In this document: positions 11,402 through 24,257 of the stretch, in pieces
How positions within the stretch are numbered: position 1 is the stretch's first letter
How the letters are laid out: the number at the start of each line of letters is the position of its first letter
NCBI GenBank assembly: GCA_021432635.1
Contig: MU270030.1
Coordinates: 619,823 to 683,822, forward strand
Length of the DNA: 64,000 nucleotides
Direction: 5' to 3'
Source of the DNA: Thozetella sp. PMI_491
Lineage: Eukaryota > Ascomycota > Sordariomycetes > Chaetosphaeriales > Chaetosphaeriaceae
The notes under the pieces: generated by a model
Database searches by the model: none
Seen by the model: the letters and a program-made list of their open reading frames with translations, nothing else
Told to the model about the DNA's origin: nothing
Position numbers and translations under genes: made by a program

Positions 11402-14400
11402 GTCACCAGGGCGGAGTGATGCAGATAGAGTGCGCCATGTCTCGGAATGCCATCAGCCTTCTGCTGGTGCTTCAATTAGGCAACCCGGCCACCGCTTACA
11501 GCGCCGGCATGACGTAGCGATGTGATGAAGATGCAGTGGTTCCATCACAGGCGGCCGATCGGTTGCTCCAAAGACGAAAACTCTCCTGCTCGCACCGGAC
11601 CTCCGCCGCCAAATCGCATGAGCGAGAGCATCGCGCGTCGCGCATGCCAGGGTAATCAGATCAATCAAATTGTCGCCTATCGCATTCGCTATAGGGAACC
11701 ACAATAAATCGCCGAGCTAGCACTGACGTTGTTACGTAGCATGGGGACTTTGGTGCTCAATTAGTAGTGGCCATCTATCTTACTCGGCCAAGGATCGATA
11801 AACTGAAAAGGTTATCCAAAACGGATAAGGTAGATGCCGCGCTCCGGCTCATGCCTGCAGAGGCGCAACAACTCCCGGGTGGCCCTGTACAGATCTTCGG
11901 GGGAAGTCTCTCGATTTGGAGCTTTAACCCCCGGCCCCGCGCTGCGGCTGGCTCGCCGTTGATTGGCCTGTTCGCGTGCCCAGCAGCTGGTATAGCAGGC
12001 GATTTGAGGCGAAAGAGACCGTTATAAGCTGGAAAAGCCGCTGCCCGCCGCGGATGGAGCCCATCTCTCGTCGCCTAGGCGTTCAGAAAGGACCTCAAAA
12101 TGAGCATCGACCCATGGACCCCACGCCGTGCGACAAGTCCCGGGCAGGGTTGCGTCGCTCACTGGGCGATGGGTACCGGGACAGAGGCTCCGGGTCCGCT
12201 GCCGGCCTTTGCGCTGTCGCATCTAGGCCCTCAAGGCTGCACTGACAAGGAAGGTAGTATATAGATATAGAGAGAACCGGGTTCTTGTTTCTAGCGGGAG
12301 CCAGCAGGCGGGAACGGGTAGTTGGTGATGTCGATCCTGATGTTGGCAGCTGCAGGCGTAGCTGTCTATTGGAGAAGGGTGGGGTCGGCCACTGTGGAGC
12401 GAGGAAATCTATCTGAATGAGCTTAAAGATTCTTTTGGAGCCTCGATATCTATTCTGGGCGTCCGGGAGCGTCCCTAGGCACTAACGTTTGGGCCAAGAG
12501 GGGACAGTGGCAAACCCGCAATGTGCATCGTGGGTATGAACATCCTTGGGTATAAACAGCTCGTCACGGCAAGCGAGATGGGCAAGACCCATCTTCGATG
12601 ACGGACCAGGACAGGGTTGGCACCACCGGCGCCTGGGACAGAGCGGCGGGTGGTGGGAGGCGGGCAGCATCCGGCCACACCAACAGCAAATGAAAAGTGG
12701 CCCGGCAGGCTCGCCAGACGGGGGAGCCTGGGAACGAGGGTGCGAGCTTGGCGTTTTGGAGATTTATACCATCGTCGAAGCACAGGACAAAGCCAAAGAG
12801 GGGGGGGGGGGGCGCCAGGCGGCCACCGGGCTGGGGCGGGAAAAGGACACAGAAAGAGATGCGGACAGGGTGGACGAAGAAGAACAGAATACAGAAATGC
12901 AGCCAGGCGTGGAAAATCGGGTGTTTTGTTACGTGCTCTCCACCACAGACCAGCTGCTGGCTCTAAGTGCAGCCGATCTCCGAAGAATCGAAAGCGCAGC
13001 CACGATTTCAGGCTAGTCGCCCGCCTCCCGTTGCACGGCAGTCTCGGGGTCGAGGCAATAGAGCCGTCTAGGTAAGGACGGATGCCCGAGGGCCTTACTC
13101 GACGCCGTGGCATGATGCCAATTAGAGCATCATCAGTCCGGGGTTGGCCGTCCACTAGTGCTCCTGAATAGAACATAATGGGAAGATAGATACCCTGCAT
13201 GCCGCAATCGAAATCGAGATGCCGGAACAAAATCGATCGCGCGCTGGAAAGCCCAAGTCCTCCGCAGTGGTGGATTTGGTGTGAGAGGGGTCTCAGCTGC
13301 CGCGCCGTCCACGGCGCCCGGTACCGCTGTCGCCCTACTGAGCTGTGCCTCTAACAGCGTGCCATCGCCCGTTTGCCCTCCCGAGCTAGCCAGGCCCCGG
13401 GAAGCAAGAGCGGGAGGCACGCTCGCACCTTTCAGGGCCCCAGGGCTCAGGGGGGGGGAAAGGCCCTGACATTAGAGTAGCCGTAGGAGCGCCGCCTATC
13501 TCAGGACAGGGTGCGGGGCCGAGCTGCCGGTGGAGGATGGCTAGTGGTGAGCGAGCTAGCCGTCAGCACCACCAACCCGAGCGCCTCCTGCTCAGCACGC
13601 CGTGAGGCCGCGAGAGCTGTAGGTGAGGCGAGCGAGCTGTGCAGCCCGCCGGGAGTGACATCGGCGCACCTTATTGGGCGGGCGCGCCCGGGAGGAAGGG
13701 CGCATTTGGCCTTGCCCGTCAGCCCGAGCTGCCGTTGTTCGTCTTACAACCGGCCTGATGAGCGAGGCACCGTGGTCCGGGACGTTCGCGATGGGAAGCG
13801 CAAAGGTCCAAGACCCGGACCTCGCAACCTGGGTTGCTGCAGCCACGATCGCGCTGAGACGATGTCTCTTTCGTTTCCCGTCTGCCGGCGCGCCTGCCGT
13901 GCCCGGTACAGCACCTTCCGCCTGGCACCTTCGGCACTGCGACTGCTGGCTCGGCAGCCCCTTTGGGCGGGCAGGCAGAAGCCTGCGTGCCAAAAAGCCC
14001 AACGGCGGCTCAGGAAAGCCTCGAGCAATCAACACCACCATTAGCACCCGTCTCACGAACCGGCAAGCGAAATGCTGGGGTGGTGTGTGTGCGTGCGGCA
14101 GCGCTCGCCCTGGCTGCTGCTGCGCCTACCCACCCCCGCCCCAGCCGAAGTGGCTTGACCCGGCCCAACTGGCGCTGATAACCGCAGAGGGCGTCTAACC
14201 TTCTGCTTCGGGCATGGCAAGGTTGGGTTTTGCCGCGAACCCATCTCCCACAGAGTAATCGCATTATGGGGGCATTAGCGAGAGACGGTGAACCCCGGGA
14301 AAAGGGTAGGGTGCTAGGATCTGCATCCCTCTCGACTCTGCCCGCCCCCCCCAAGTGTCCCCTCTCCCCCACCTCGTCAACCAAACTCAAATCACCTCCG

Positions 14401-15374
14401 ATTCCAAGTCACGTTTTGGGACAGTGGTGTTCGATTCGCTTTGATCAAATCAAAACCACCCGGTGGCATCACCACCTTGAAAGGGGGGGTCTTCCATGCC
14501 GACGATCTGCCCCTCTCCCCCCTGGCCCGCCGAGCACATACCCAAGATGGAAGCCTAAGGTGGAATGAATTTGGAAAAGAAATAGTGTCTCTGGTTTTTG
14601 ATGCACAACACCCACCCGCCAGCAGGGGAGATCATGGAGAGAGGGCGAGGCCCCCATAGAGCCAAATCGCCCGCCCGCCGCCTGTGTTTGGGCCAGCAAA
14701 GGCTATCTTGAGTCCGAGGAGAGGTGCACGCGACAGCCATAGGCTCGACTGCTCATTGGCTAGACTGCGTTACTCGAGCCAGACCGGCGTAAGAGCACCA
14801 GAAAGGCAGCTCTACAATGGCACTTCGTCATGCCCTGCTGATGCTTGTCGACTCTGTTTCCTCCCCCCTCCTCTCGACGAGGTACATACAGAGTATTGCT
14901 ACCCCCCGGCTGCCCAAGGCCCATGCGCTTGCGGAAAGAGCGGGCTTCGCTTCCACACGGCAATTTACACCCTGTAGTCCATTGATCTGAATCTCAGTTC
15001 GACGGCCTGCCGTAACCTTTGCCGCTTCGCTTTTCCAGAAGCTGTCAAGCGTTGTCAATTTTACTCTAGTGTAGAGAGAGGGAGGGGCGGGAACCCTGGC
15101 GCTACTACAGGAGCCCTGGTCGGCTCTGGTGAACAGAGGCGCTCCCCACCCACAAGTACCAAGGGACAAGCTTGAATGGAGACCCAACAGAGATGCTCCT
15201 GTTCCCGTTTCATCCCCCATCTTCTCTGCTCTCCAGGACCGCCTGTCTCCCCCGGTCGGTCGGCCAGCTAGCTGGTGGCCGATGGCCATTTGGTCGATCT
15301 CGGACCCGAGAGAGCCTTCGCCCCTGGCCCCGAGCAGCCGTGATGGGTGGGCTAGAGCCTTACATACGACAGAA

Positions 15375-15412
15375 GCAGTAGCAGTATCAGTAGCAGTAGC
15401 AGTAGCAGTAGT
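15375..15412. repeat. (GCAGTA)n hexamer repeat
   Basis: About six units of GCAGTA with one imperfect copy (GTATCA). It is intergenic, about 1.3 kb before the Con7-like start codon. Confidence 0.85.
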
Positions 15413-16746
15413 CGTCGCCGTGGAGGTCGCCCGAGGACACCAGGCTCGCAGACTGGGTCGTACGAAGGAGGAAAATGTGTCATCTCGGTGTCCCCCCTCT
15501 CCCCTTCCGTGCTGAGCAGGACCAAAGTGCGCGCCAGGCTTGCTCAACTAGGTGCGGCGAGGGCGCCAACGAGCGCTGGCCGTTGTCTCTGGTTCCCCAC
15601 GACACCACTGCGCGACCCCCCGTGCCGCCGGCTCCAGAGCCTTGTACCCTTCACTTGGTTCATATTCAAGTGTCGCGGCGCAAGGTGCAAAAAGCTGTAG
15701 CCTAAGGTACCTCCCTCCCGCGCCACCCCCCCTAGTCCATACCCCATCGGGCCAGGTACCTCTGTACCCTGCGGCCCTGGGAAGGTCACTCACTCAGAGT
15801 CGTGGGCCCACCCGCGCTTCTTCCTCGAGCGCCCAGAGTCCACACAGTTCTCGCACACCGTGGGCTTCCAACCCTTGTCCGACAAGACGACAGGGGGCGC
15901 CATTCTTGGTACTGGAGCGGTACCACCCCTCCACCATCCCACCCCTGTACCGCCGTTGACAACCAAGACCCAACCTAAACCGCTTCCAGTCTGACCCTTC
16001 CATTCTCTTTCTATGCTTCTTGTGGCAGGGTTCCAAGGTACCTTGTCGCTGCGCCCACGCCCCCGACCTCACCTTTTTGGCGTCTTTTCGGCTTCCTTCT
16101 TCACACCTCTCTTCCTGGTGCGAATCTCCTCCCGCCCTCTGGAGCTTCTGGAGCAGGAGCCCACTTGCATGCATGTTCCTTGTACGCTATACTCTATTCC
16201 CATTACCGTTAGGTGTTTTGACAAGCCGTCGTCTGGTGTCCCTCTACCCCCCGCCCCATTCGACATACCAGGGACCCAGGACCCCCCCCCCCCTCGTCAT
16301 CTGTCCCAATGTACCAATGTACCTGGTCTGCTCCCGCTCGACTCTCTGTACACACTGCCCCCCCCCCCCCAGAAATTTTATAAGCCTCGAGAACCCAGCT
16401 CTAAGACCTGTGTTGAGGCTTAGGACCACAAGTCTCCCAAGTATCCAAAGATAGACACATCGTCTCGATCTTGGAATCTGTCTACCTGATCGTTACGACC
16501 ACCAGGCTCCGCATCGTCAATAACAGGCCCCCATCTTCGCCTTTTCATATAAGCCTGACTTCCTCGCCATTGCGTCCTCACCCTACTTGCTGTAAAGTGA
16601 GCACAGCACCCTCGACATCCTCTTAGGAATCGCTATACGCCAACGTACGTGCTTCTCCGTTGCTTCTTTGCGTCCTTTCTGCCCTGTCTGTTTTTTCCAG
16701 CCCGTCAGCATCTCGGTGTCCGGCGGAAGATAAATAGACAAGCAAA

Positions 16747-18151
16747 ATGGATTCCCGTTATCAAGATCAGGGTTTGGAGGATTCTTACTCACATAACCCC
16801 AGATCGAGAGCAAACAGTGGAGTTTCGCCAACAAAGGCTCGCTACTACCAACCCCTGCACCTGGTGGACGCATCCTTCAGCGCGACCTCTCGCACCACCA
16901 CTGGGACCCATCCGCCTGCCGGCCCATCCTCACACTCACCTCCACACACATATATCAGTCCGCCCGCCCCCCAACCTACCACCTGGACCACTCCTCGCAA
17001 AGCACCTCAACCTTCCTCAACCCTCCTCGACCAACATCTCTTTGATGAAGACTGGCTCAAGTCTCAAGGTCCAAACACTCACAACACTCCCTTGCTACGC
17101 ATAGACCCTGCACCAGAGGATACCCAGCCCTTCACCTCGTCACCACCACCCACCACCACCCGCACTACCGCCAACATGAGCGCCATCGCTCTCCCCTACG
17201 CTCACGAATTCAACATGGGCCCTAGGTCCGCCATGACCTGGCCAGGTAAGCATTCTCTCGTGCGCACCGCCCCCGTCTGCCCCTCGCTCACACCCGCCCA
17301 GTCCTGGGCGCCGAGTCTCTCCTCGGTCACGACCTCAGCCCATATGCTACTTCGGACTCCAGCATGACCCCCCCACCCAGCGCGGGCTCGCGATCCGTCA
17401 CCTCCAGCCCTCCCCGCAGCGTTCTCCTCACCCCCGAGCAGCGCGAGCTCAAGAGGCAGCGGGACCAGGCCCGCCGCGACAACAAGATCCAGGTCCGCGC
17501 CCGGAGGTCAGATAGCGCTTCGTCCGTCTACTCGCAGTCTCCGCCCGTGAGCCTGGCAGACCTCAGCCCTGTTCCCTCCAGCCTGCCCCTCTACACCAGC
17601 GCACCCTCCGGCATCTCCCTGCTCGCGGAGCCCACCAGCATGGGCCCCAACCAGTACCTGCCCCCCTTCTCGCCGCCGCTTCCCAGCGAGCCCACCATGT
17701 TCCCGTACCCTCCCACTACCTACATGGGAGAGTACTCGACCTACGCGACCGCCCCGAGCCTGGCTTCCCACTATGCTCCGTATGTATTCCTTTCGCCTCG
17801 CAGCTTCCGCTCGCCAGTGCCTGTGCTAACCCGCCATCTAGCCGCTCAATAATGCCCGACCCCTCCCTCATGTACCAAGTCCCCGCCGTCATGGGCAGCC
17901 CGACCGACTCCAGCCAGGTCCGCGTCGTCCAGAGCCGACCCAAGCCCCAGTGCTGGGAGCACGGGTGCAATGGCCGTCAGTTCTCTACCTTTAGCAACCT
18001 GCTCCGTCACCAGCGCGAGAAGTCGGGCCAAGCAGCCAAGGCAACCTGCCCCAACTGCGGTGCCGAGTTCACCAGGACAACAGCACGGAACGGCCACCTG
18101 CTCCACGACAAGTGCAAGACTAAGCGCTCAGGAAGCACGAGCTCGAACTAG
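16747..18151 (+). CDS. con7: Con7-like C2H2 zinc-finger transcription factor
   Basis: I infer three exons: 16747-17245, 17302-17779 and 17842-18151. The introns are 56 and 62 nt, GTAAGC..CAG and GTATGT..TAG, the second with a GCTAAC branch site at 17825. The phases join cleanly to give 428 residues. The N-terminal half is Pro/Ser/Thr-rich. A basic segment at about 210-235 ([18 protein letters not shown]) and the C-terminal finger region are the conserved parts. In the finger region Cys363, Cys368 and His382 form an incomplete first finger; Cys395, Cys398, His411 and His414/Cys417 form the second. This arrangement matches what I recall of fungal Con7, a regulator of conidium shape and infection structures in Magnaporthe. 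The gene model is secure; the Con7 name rests on recall of the basic and finger segments. The gene stands alone, with some 15-16 kb of gene-free DNA on each side. Confidence 0.85.
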
Positions 18152-20282
18152 AGCATCAGGGATATGGTAGATGGGCGATGAGCTTGGGATGACCTTTACG
18201 ACCGGTTTTTTTTTATTCTTCAACCTTTCTCTCTTCGACACTCGTGGCGCTTCGCGCTTTTACGAATTTCTTCGCCTCCTGCCGCAGAGACGCGGCGGTT
18301 TTAGGCCTCTTTCTCTAACCGGGAGAGAGGCGAACCGGGGAACGTGCTACCAGCACAGTTCCTCAACTTGAGATATCCACATTTGGGATTTTGATGGCTT
18401 TTTTTTTTTAGATGCGCAACGGAGCAATGGGGTATGGGTGATACACAACGCAGTGTTTTCTTGTCGGGGCAAAACTTTTGGATTTTTTTTTTCACGCGTG
18501 GCCCGAGAGGGAGGACCTGGGACGGTGCCTGTATGGGAGGAAGGGACAGGAAAGGGGGCAACCGAATTCTTCCCACAGCTGCGCAGTTCGCTTCTACAAC
18601 TGGCTTCTGTACCATTTTGTGTGTGCATATACCCTTCTTGGAAATATCCAATGGCTGTCTCTTAAAGCCATAACCAAAATCCAAAGACGATTTTAGGAAC
18701 TCGCCTAGCTACCCTTCTTGACCAAGTGTGATTTGCATTCCGCATGCTGGGCCTCCCTCATCGTCCCCTTCTGACTGACGATCTTGGTCCAAGGGGGGGG
18801 GGGGACAACTACGTCGTCTCGCCTGGCTGCCACCGAGAATGCAGCACTTGCACCAGAGGCACAAAATCAGGATATGGAGGTTGGCACGAAGTCTACATGG
18901 GGAAGGGCATCTTGGCGATCCTTCCCGCTGCTCGTACATTTCCGTCCTTTCCACTTCAGCACGCCACCCTAGCAACAGAGAATTGGGGGGGAGGGGAGCG
19001 TGGGAGTGTCATCCTGGCAGCCTGACCAACGACGTGCCATGCAGCTTCCACGCAGGCCATCCCGGTCTAGGGACCTCTGGGGTGTGTCGCACTTCTAGGC
19101 CACCCCCGAGAGCAGCTAACACTAGTCGAGCTACAACGCATTGCACGATCTTGCCAATGCGACTATGGAATATAGGAGCTGGTCGGATGGGGAAACATAC
19201 GGGCCGGCCGTCCACACGACTCAGGAACCACCGGGGCTAGGACATACTACTACTATCTAACTACTACCTACGTATTGCTAGGCAGTTTCCGCTCGACTAG
19301 CCATGTGTCGGGGGGGCGGCGTGTTGCTATGACGGAAGTGGAGCGGTTCCTGCTACCCATCATAGCTCCCTGCAACGGTTCGATGGTAAAGACCAAAAGG
19401 CCTCAAGCGCCGTGGTCACACAGGCAGTGGCACTGCGAGTCCTATGGGTTCTTGTTGGGGAAATGCCAGCGTTGACGGCGGAGCGTGCGTCCTTCCTACG
19501 ACACCTTGCTCAACGTGTTTGCCACCCCTGACGCCAACCAGGCCTGCTCAACCTCCCCCCTTCCCGGGCCGTGAAGTGCGTTATCAAGCGTCAACAAAAA
19601 ACCTTGGCCAGACATGCATCACCCCGCCCTCCCTCCGCTTCTTCCGCCCACTCACGATGCCAGACCGGAAGCCCGGGGGGCACACCATCAATGGGGGCAT
19701 ATCTGCTGCGCGAGCGAGCTGTGAGTGGGCAGGCGAGCTCCCGCAGGGTAGCGTAGCTTTCTACATGCAGGGCATGCGATAGGTTGCCGGGCACGAGGCC
19801 TGCCGAAAGTACAACGCAGAACGCACCGTAGATGATAGAAGGCCAAAGGGGAAGGCACGCGAAGGGTGCAGGATTTCCGGCCGGGGTCGACTGGTAGGGG
19901 GGGAGGGGCTTGAGGTGGTAGGGAGCTAACCGGAAGCAGAGCGTCCCACCCGCTGACGAGCTCTGAGGCGGCCAGTAGAGGAGCAGAGAAGCAGCGCACA
20001 GGGCAAGCCTGGCACCTCATGTGAGAGGGGGCCACTACTGTAACGTACTTTGGCCATCGATGGCGCTGGGCGGCACTTGTCGGGCAGGAATTGCTCTTCA
20101 GCGCCGGTGCAGAAGACAAGAGCTCTCGTGTAGACCAAGGTTGGACCATGGACAACGCGACCCGTACGCCAGGCTCGGGCGGGCCGCCGGCGACCCAGCC
20201 AATGCGAGCCCGTCCGAGCCATCCGCAAACCGCTGAGCGGAGGCCGATCGCTTCGCTCGCCTTACCTCTCCACTATTCAGCC

Positions 20283-20304
20283 ACTCAGCTCTACACAGCT
20301 GAGT
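20283..20304. repeat. 8-bp inverted repeat, hairpin-forming
   Basis: ACTCAGCT and AGCTGAGT flank a 6-nt loop. The stem is perfect. No gene context. Confidence 0.7.
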
Positions 20305-21124
20305 CGTGAGGTGGGACGAGGCAAAGCGTCAGCTCGTAGGTATTCGTGGGATCTTAGATGCTACGCTTACACCAAACTCGACCTCGCCTCCCCGATCTGA
20401 ATCTGAATCTTATCCGAGCCTTCGGAGAACTGCCGTGCGCCTCCAAAGCCACCCCAACCTCTCGCGCAGAGGGACCAAAAGGAGAAATTGGTGAGACAGA
20501 AGTAAGGAATTTTTTTGGGGAGGGCAATCGGTGGCGCGGAGAGGGTCCATCCAGAAAACGAGAACGCACTTGCGAGGACCTAGGGAAACGAAGCACCAGG
20601 ACCTTTGACCTAGTGTGGATTTTGTGGCCGCTGCAACGAGGACCATGTTCTCCGTGATTTTAGCAAGGGATTCTGCTACCAGTGACCAATGAGAACGCCA
20701 GACCGTGGCCACGGCTCTCACTGGCTGCCAACTTGGACTTATTGCTTCGAGGTCCAGCAAGCTATCCAGCGGCCGTCAGGCAGGCGTATCCGAAGGGAAC
20801 AGCATGCGTCCCGGTGCTGCAGCCCGACCCACAAGAAAGGGCTAGCAGAACGCGCAAACCCCCTCACGACCGGTCTGCATCAGGATTCCCCCCCCCCCCC
20901 CTTCCTCTTCCTCTCACTCAGTATGGTCATGGCTTTCTCCATCAAAGCGAAGTGCGAATGTGCGAAGAGGGGCCCCGTTGGAGACGGTTAGACGACTCTG
21001 CGGACACGATAAGTTCACCGTAGCGACGTACGCAGACACACACACCCACTCACCCACCCACCACACGGCCTGCATTGCATACCTGGGAGGAGCGGGCTAG
21101 CAGTGTGAGTAGGCTCGGGCGCCA

Positions 21125-21189
21125 CAGGGCAGCAGGAGACCAGCAGCAAGAAAGCCGCAGGGCAGCAGCAGTTGCAGGAGACCAGCAGC
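21125..21189. repeat. Imperfect direct duplication, Gln-codon-like CAG-rich
   Basis: Two imperfect copies of a roughly 35-45-base CAG-rich unit. CAGGGCAGCA appears in both, as does GCAGGAGACCAGCAGC (21132-21147 and 21174-21189). Intergenic. Confidence 0.75.
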
Positions 21190-24100
21190 CCGAGAGACAC
21201 AGTAATGGTGGGAAGGTCGTGGTCGGTAGGGTAGATCAGCCGTTCCGGAGCGGCATGGGACGATTACCTCCGATCGACAGCACGCGGGCTGAATGGCGGA
21301 CGGGAAACCGCCTTGGCGCTGTCGTCGAGGAGGTTGCTGCTATCGTGGTGCAGATCGTGGCGCTGAAATCACATCTACGACGCCCCGAGATAACACACGA
21401 ACATCACATTGCGCAGGGTCTTCACAATGCCGTGTCCCTGCAGGGCCGGAAGCTCTGGAAGGACTATGCAGCACGCGTGGCTTACTCTGCACTTGGGTTT
21501 GGCTTCGATGTGTCCTTTCTCCGCGCGACGAAGCAGAGGCGCGAACCACCCTCCATCACGGCAGAGAGAGGAGCGCGCACGACACGGGGCACATGTATTC
21601 GCTGTCGCACCTGCCCCGGCTGCAAGTGAGCGAGCAAGCTCACGGTCGCCTGCTAAGAGTGCGGCAGAAGCCGCTGGTCGAGGCCCAGCCATTGGACGGC
21701 AGCTGCAGGAAGCTCCCAAGGGCGAGCACCAGCCAACGACCATGCGGAGGGGGGCATGGGGGAGCGAGGTAGGTGCATGCAGGTCTCATCCAGAGAAGAA
21801 TCGCCTTATCTCGCCGGAGTCCAACGTCGTTGCTCGCACAGGGACCAGGGCTTCGAAGGCTAGAGAATGTGGGTGGGCGTGTGTGTGCGCGCACCCGCAA
21901 GGTCTCGACGGGATACATCGACGTCACCCGCGCGCAGGTCCCCTCCCAAAACGGCGCCTGCTGTACTTTGGTCGATGGGGAGGGGAGGGGTGAAGCTTGT
22001 GATGTGCGCACCCTTGATCCCCGGGCGGGCGGGTGGTGTGGACAGCTCGCTCAAACGCTTGTCCCCCCCCAGCCCTTCCAGTGCCTCTTCCCCGGACGGG
22101 GAACGGCCAATTGAAGGCGAGAGAATGCTGTTGACTGAACGGGGCACTGCGAGACCGATCATCCCGGCGACAACAAGCTTCGCCAGGACCGTAGAAACCC
22201 GGCAGGCCGTTTCTCAGGTGGGGCAGACCGCGCCGGTGGGCTCACGGCTGCGGCGGGCTCTTGAGCGCACAGCCGCCTCCAAAATAGCACTGAGCCGTTG
22301 ACTGGCAGGACCCGCTAGCATGCCTCACGCGCCAATCTGTGCCCGGTGGGGCCGCTCTCCAACTCTCTTCCCCCCCTTCCCCCCCCCCTCCCCCCCTTGG
22401 CGGCCGACCGTTTGCACGGCTAGGTTTTGGCACGGTGCGCCTCCGCAGCGCGTGTGTTGATTGGTGAGGATCGACGCACCAATGGTATCACACCGTTCGT
22501 CAAGTCCTCTTCTCCAACCTTGCCCATCCCCGGGACGGCTTGCGCAGACAGGGTGGTGGGCCACTCTATGTGAAGCAGACAAGGTAGCCCAGGCAGTCGC
22601 AGCCGACAATCATGGCCTCGCCTCTGGGAATGCTTGTGTCGCTTCCCAGCCCAAAAGGCTATTCCCGACCGCGGATCATGCCCTCGAAACGAAACTTGGT
22701 CGTGCGATCTGCGCCCCGCGGAGGGGTAGCTTATTCCTCGAGCCAAGAGTTCACCTAGGCCACCGGCCCCGTTTACGTCCGGCTCCTTAGCTCCCGCGCG
22801 TCGGGACGCCGAGCGGTCGTCATAGCACCTCTAACCGATGCCCGTCCACGGCGGCGGGAGCGCAGCGTCATGAGATCCCCCCCGATTAGGCTCTGATCAG
22901 AGCGCGAGAGGAATCGAGCGACATGTCGTCACAAATATTCCGGGGCCAGCCGGCTTGAAACCAGCCTCGCCGGACAAATTGGCGATCGTCGCAGGCGCCA
23001 GCTTTCTCTTGTTGTGCATCGCACCCAGGGCAGCGAGTATCTACATACCATTCGGCGGCCCCACCCCAAAACCGCTGACATTTAATCTAAAGGAAGCAGC
23101 TGAGCGCGCCCGCCCCCCCCCTCCCTTTCGATCGTGAGTCTTCGAGAACAATTCTACGCTTCCCGGGCGGGGTCTGTCCCATGCTGGGTGGAGCGGGATG
23201 AAGTTACGCAAAATGAACCTAAGATGCACGCACGACGACGGCCGTCGTCTGCATCCCGTCACACTTGTGCGAAGGAATTGCGACGCATGCAGTGAATGCA
23301 GAAAATGCACAGCGAGAGAGACGGGCAATTTGGCCATCTCTGCAGTCGTCTGCAGAGGATGAGGGGCTAGAGCTGAGCTCTGCTGAGGGCGATTGGGAGA
23401 CAGGCAAGGCGAGTCGACCCGCGTGGTGCTGATGATAGGAGAACAAGCAGCGTGGTAGGTCGATCACTGCCCTTCCGGGTACTTAGCACTATCGTGCAGC
23501 AAGGATGGCCCGCGAGGTTCGTAGCGCCATTCTGTTGCAGCCCGGCTCCCCGCTCACAGCACAAGGGAATGAGTGGCGCTGTGCCCGGCGAGGGCCCCAA
23601 GCCCGAAAGGGTATAACCACCACGATGGCGAGATAGGCACCTCACGTCCCGGCACTATCAGCCTTCTAAATGGATGCTCCCGGGTGCCAAGAACACTCGC
23701 GCGCCATGAATCGCCTGGGGGCGTCAGCTTCGAGACCTCTGGGCTCCCCTAGTGCTCGGCTTGCCGGCAGCCACCATCGAGCTAGCCCTCTGCGCAGTCC
23801 GGCCAGCCGATCCGTACGCACCCTCTATGTCGACGAAGAGCAAGGTGGAGTGGCCAGTTCGAACCACGTCGAGAGCTCCGCGCTCCCCTCTCGGCCAAGG
23901 CTCAGCCCAGGCGAGGCGTCCAACCGCCTCTGAGGCCCGATGGCAAGCTGCTTGCTTAGCTTCGTACCCGATGGCCTGCTTACGCCGCATGTAAGGCAGT
24001 GGGTGATCGTGGTAAGCGCGTGCCATAAGCCAGTCCTCACCTTCATCTCATGATGGAATGATGCCCGTTTCGGGGCGCATGTTGTCCCTCCAGCCGCTGC

Positions 24101-24233
24101 CAGCCCGCGCGAGTCATGATCGGCCCATGCCTGGACGTAGCAGTCGGGGCGTACAGCGATGTGACCCCAAGAACGACCCCGAGAGACTCACGCTTGGGTG
24201 ACCCCCAACGAGGCAAGCACTCGGAGAGTCAGC

Positions 24234-24257
24234 GTACTCTGCGGCGACGCAGAGTAC
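24234..24257. repeat. Perfect 10-bp stem closed by a GCGA tetraloop
   Basis: GTACTCTGCG (24234-24243) and its exact reverse complement (24248-24257) flank the four bases GCGA, which fit the stable GNRA tetraloop class if transcribed. No poly-T tract follows and no gene is adjacent, so I call it only a hairpin, not a terminator. Confidence 0.8.

Larger units (their letters stand above)
1..16746. other. Gene-poor desert upstream of the Con7-like gene
   Basis: I see no supportable gene here. Many open frames of 60-360 codons exist on both strands, as expected by chance in GC-rich DNA. They are rich in Arg, Ser, Pro and Gly, show no recognisable motif, and the longest ones begin only at non-ATG codons. 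CpG is frequent and there are no AT-rich, TpA-rich blocks, so the stretch does not look like RIP-mutated transposon remains. It contains poly-G runs (for example 968-982), the palindromes at 3883-3894 and 4744-4755, and the repeats listed separately. The last kilobase before 16747 is pyrimidine-rich, carries several GTACC motifs, and presumably includes the promoter and leader of the zinc-finger gene. Confidence 0.6.

Noticed and set aside
12475..13230. 251-codon minus-strand open frame
   Set aside because: Begins at TTG, Pro/Arg-rich, no recognised domain or splice-extended model.
14828..15547. 239-codon minus-strand open frame
   Set aside because: Begins at TTG and runs through a (GCAGTA)n repeat, which explains its Ala/Thr tract.
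23855..23870. TTCGAAC resembling a tRNA B box (also considered at 30261 and, on the minus strand, near 63168)
   Set aside because: The flanking bases do not form the five-pair T stem, and no acceptor stem or A box is present.
24234..24257. Hairpin as a bacterial-type terminator
   Set aside because: Eukaryotic context, no T-run after the stem, and no gene upstream.
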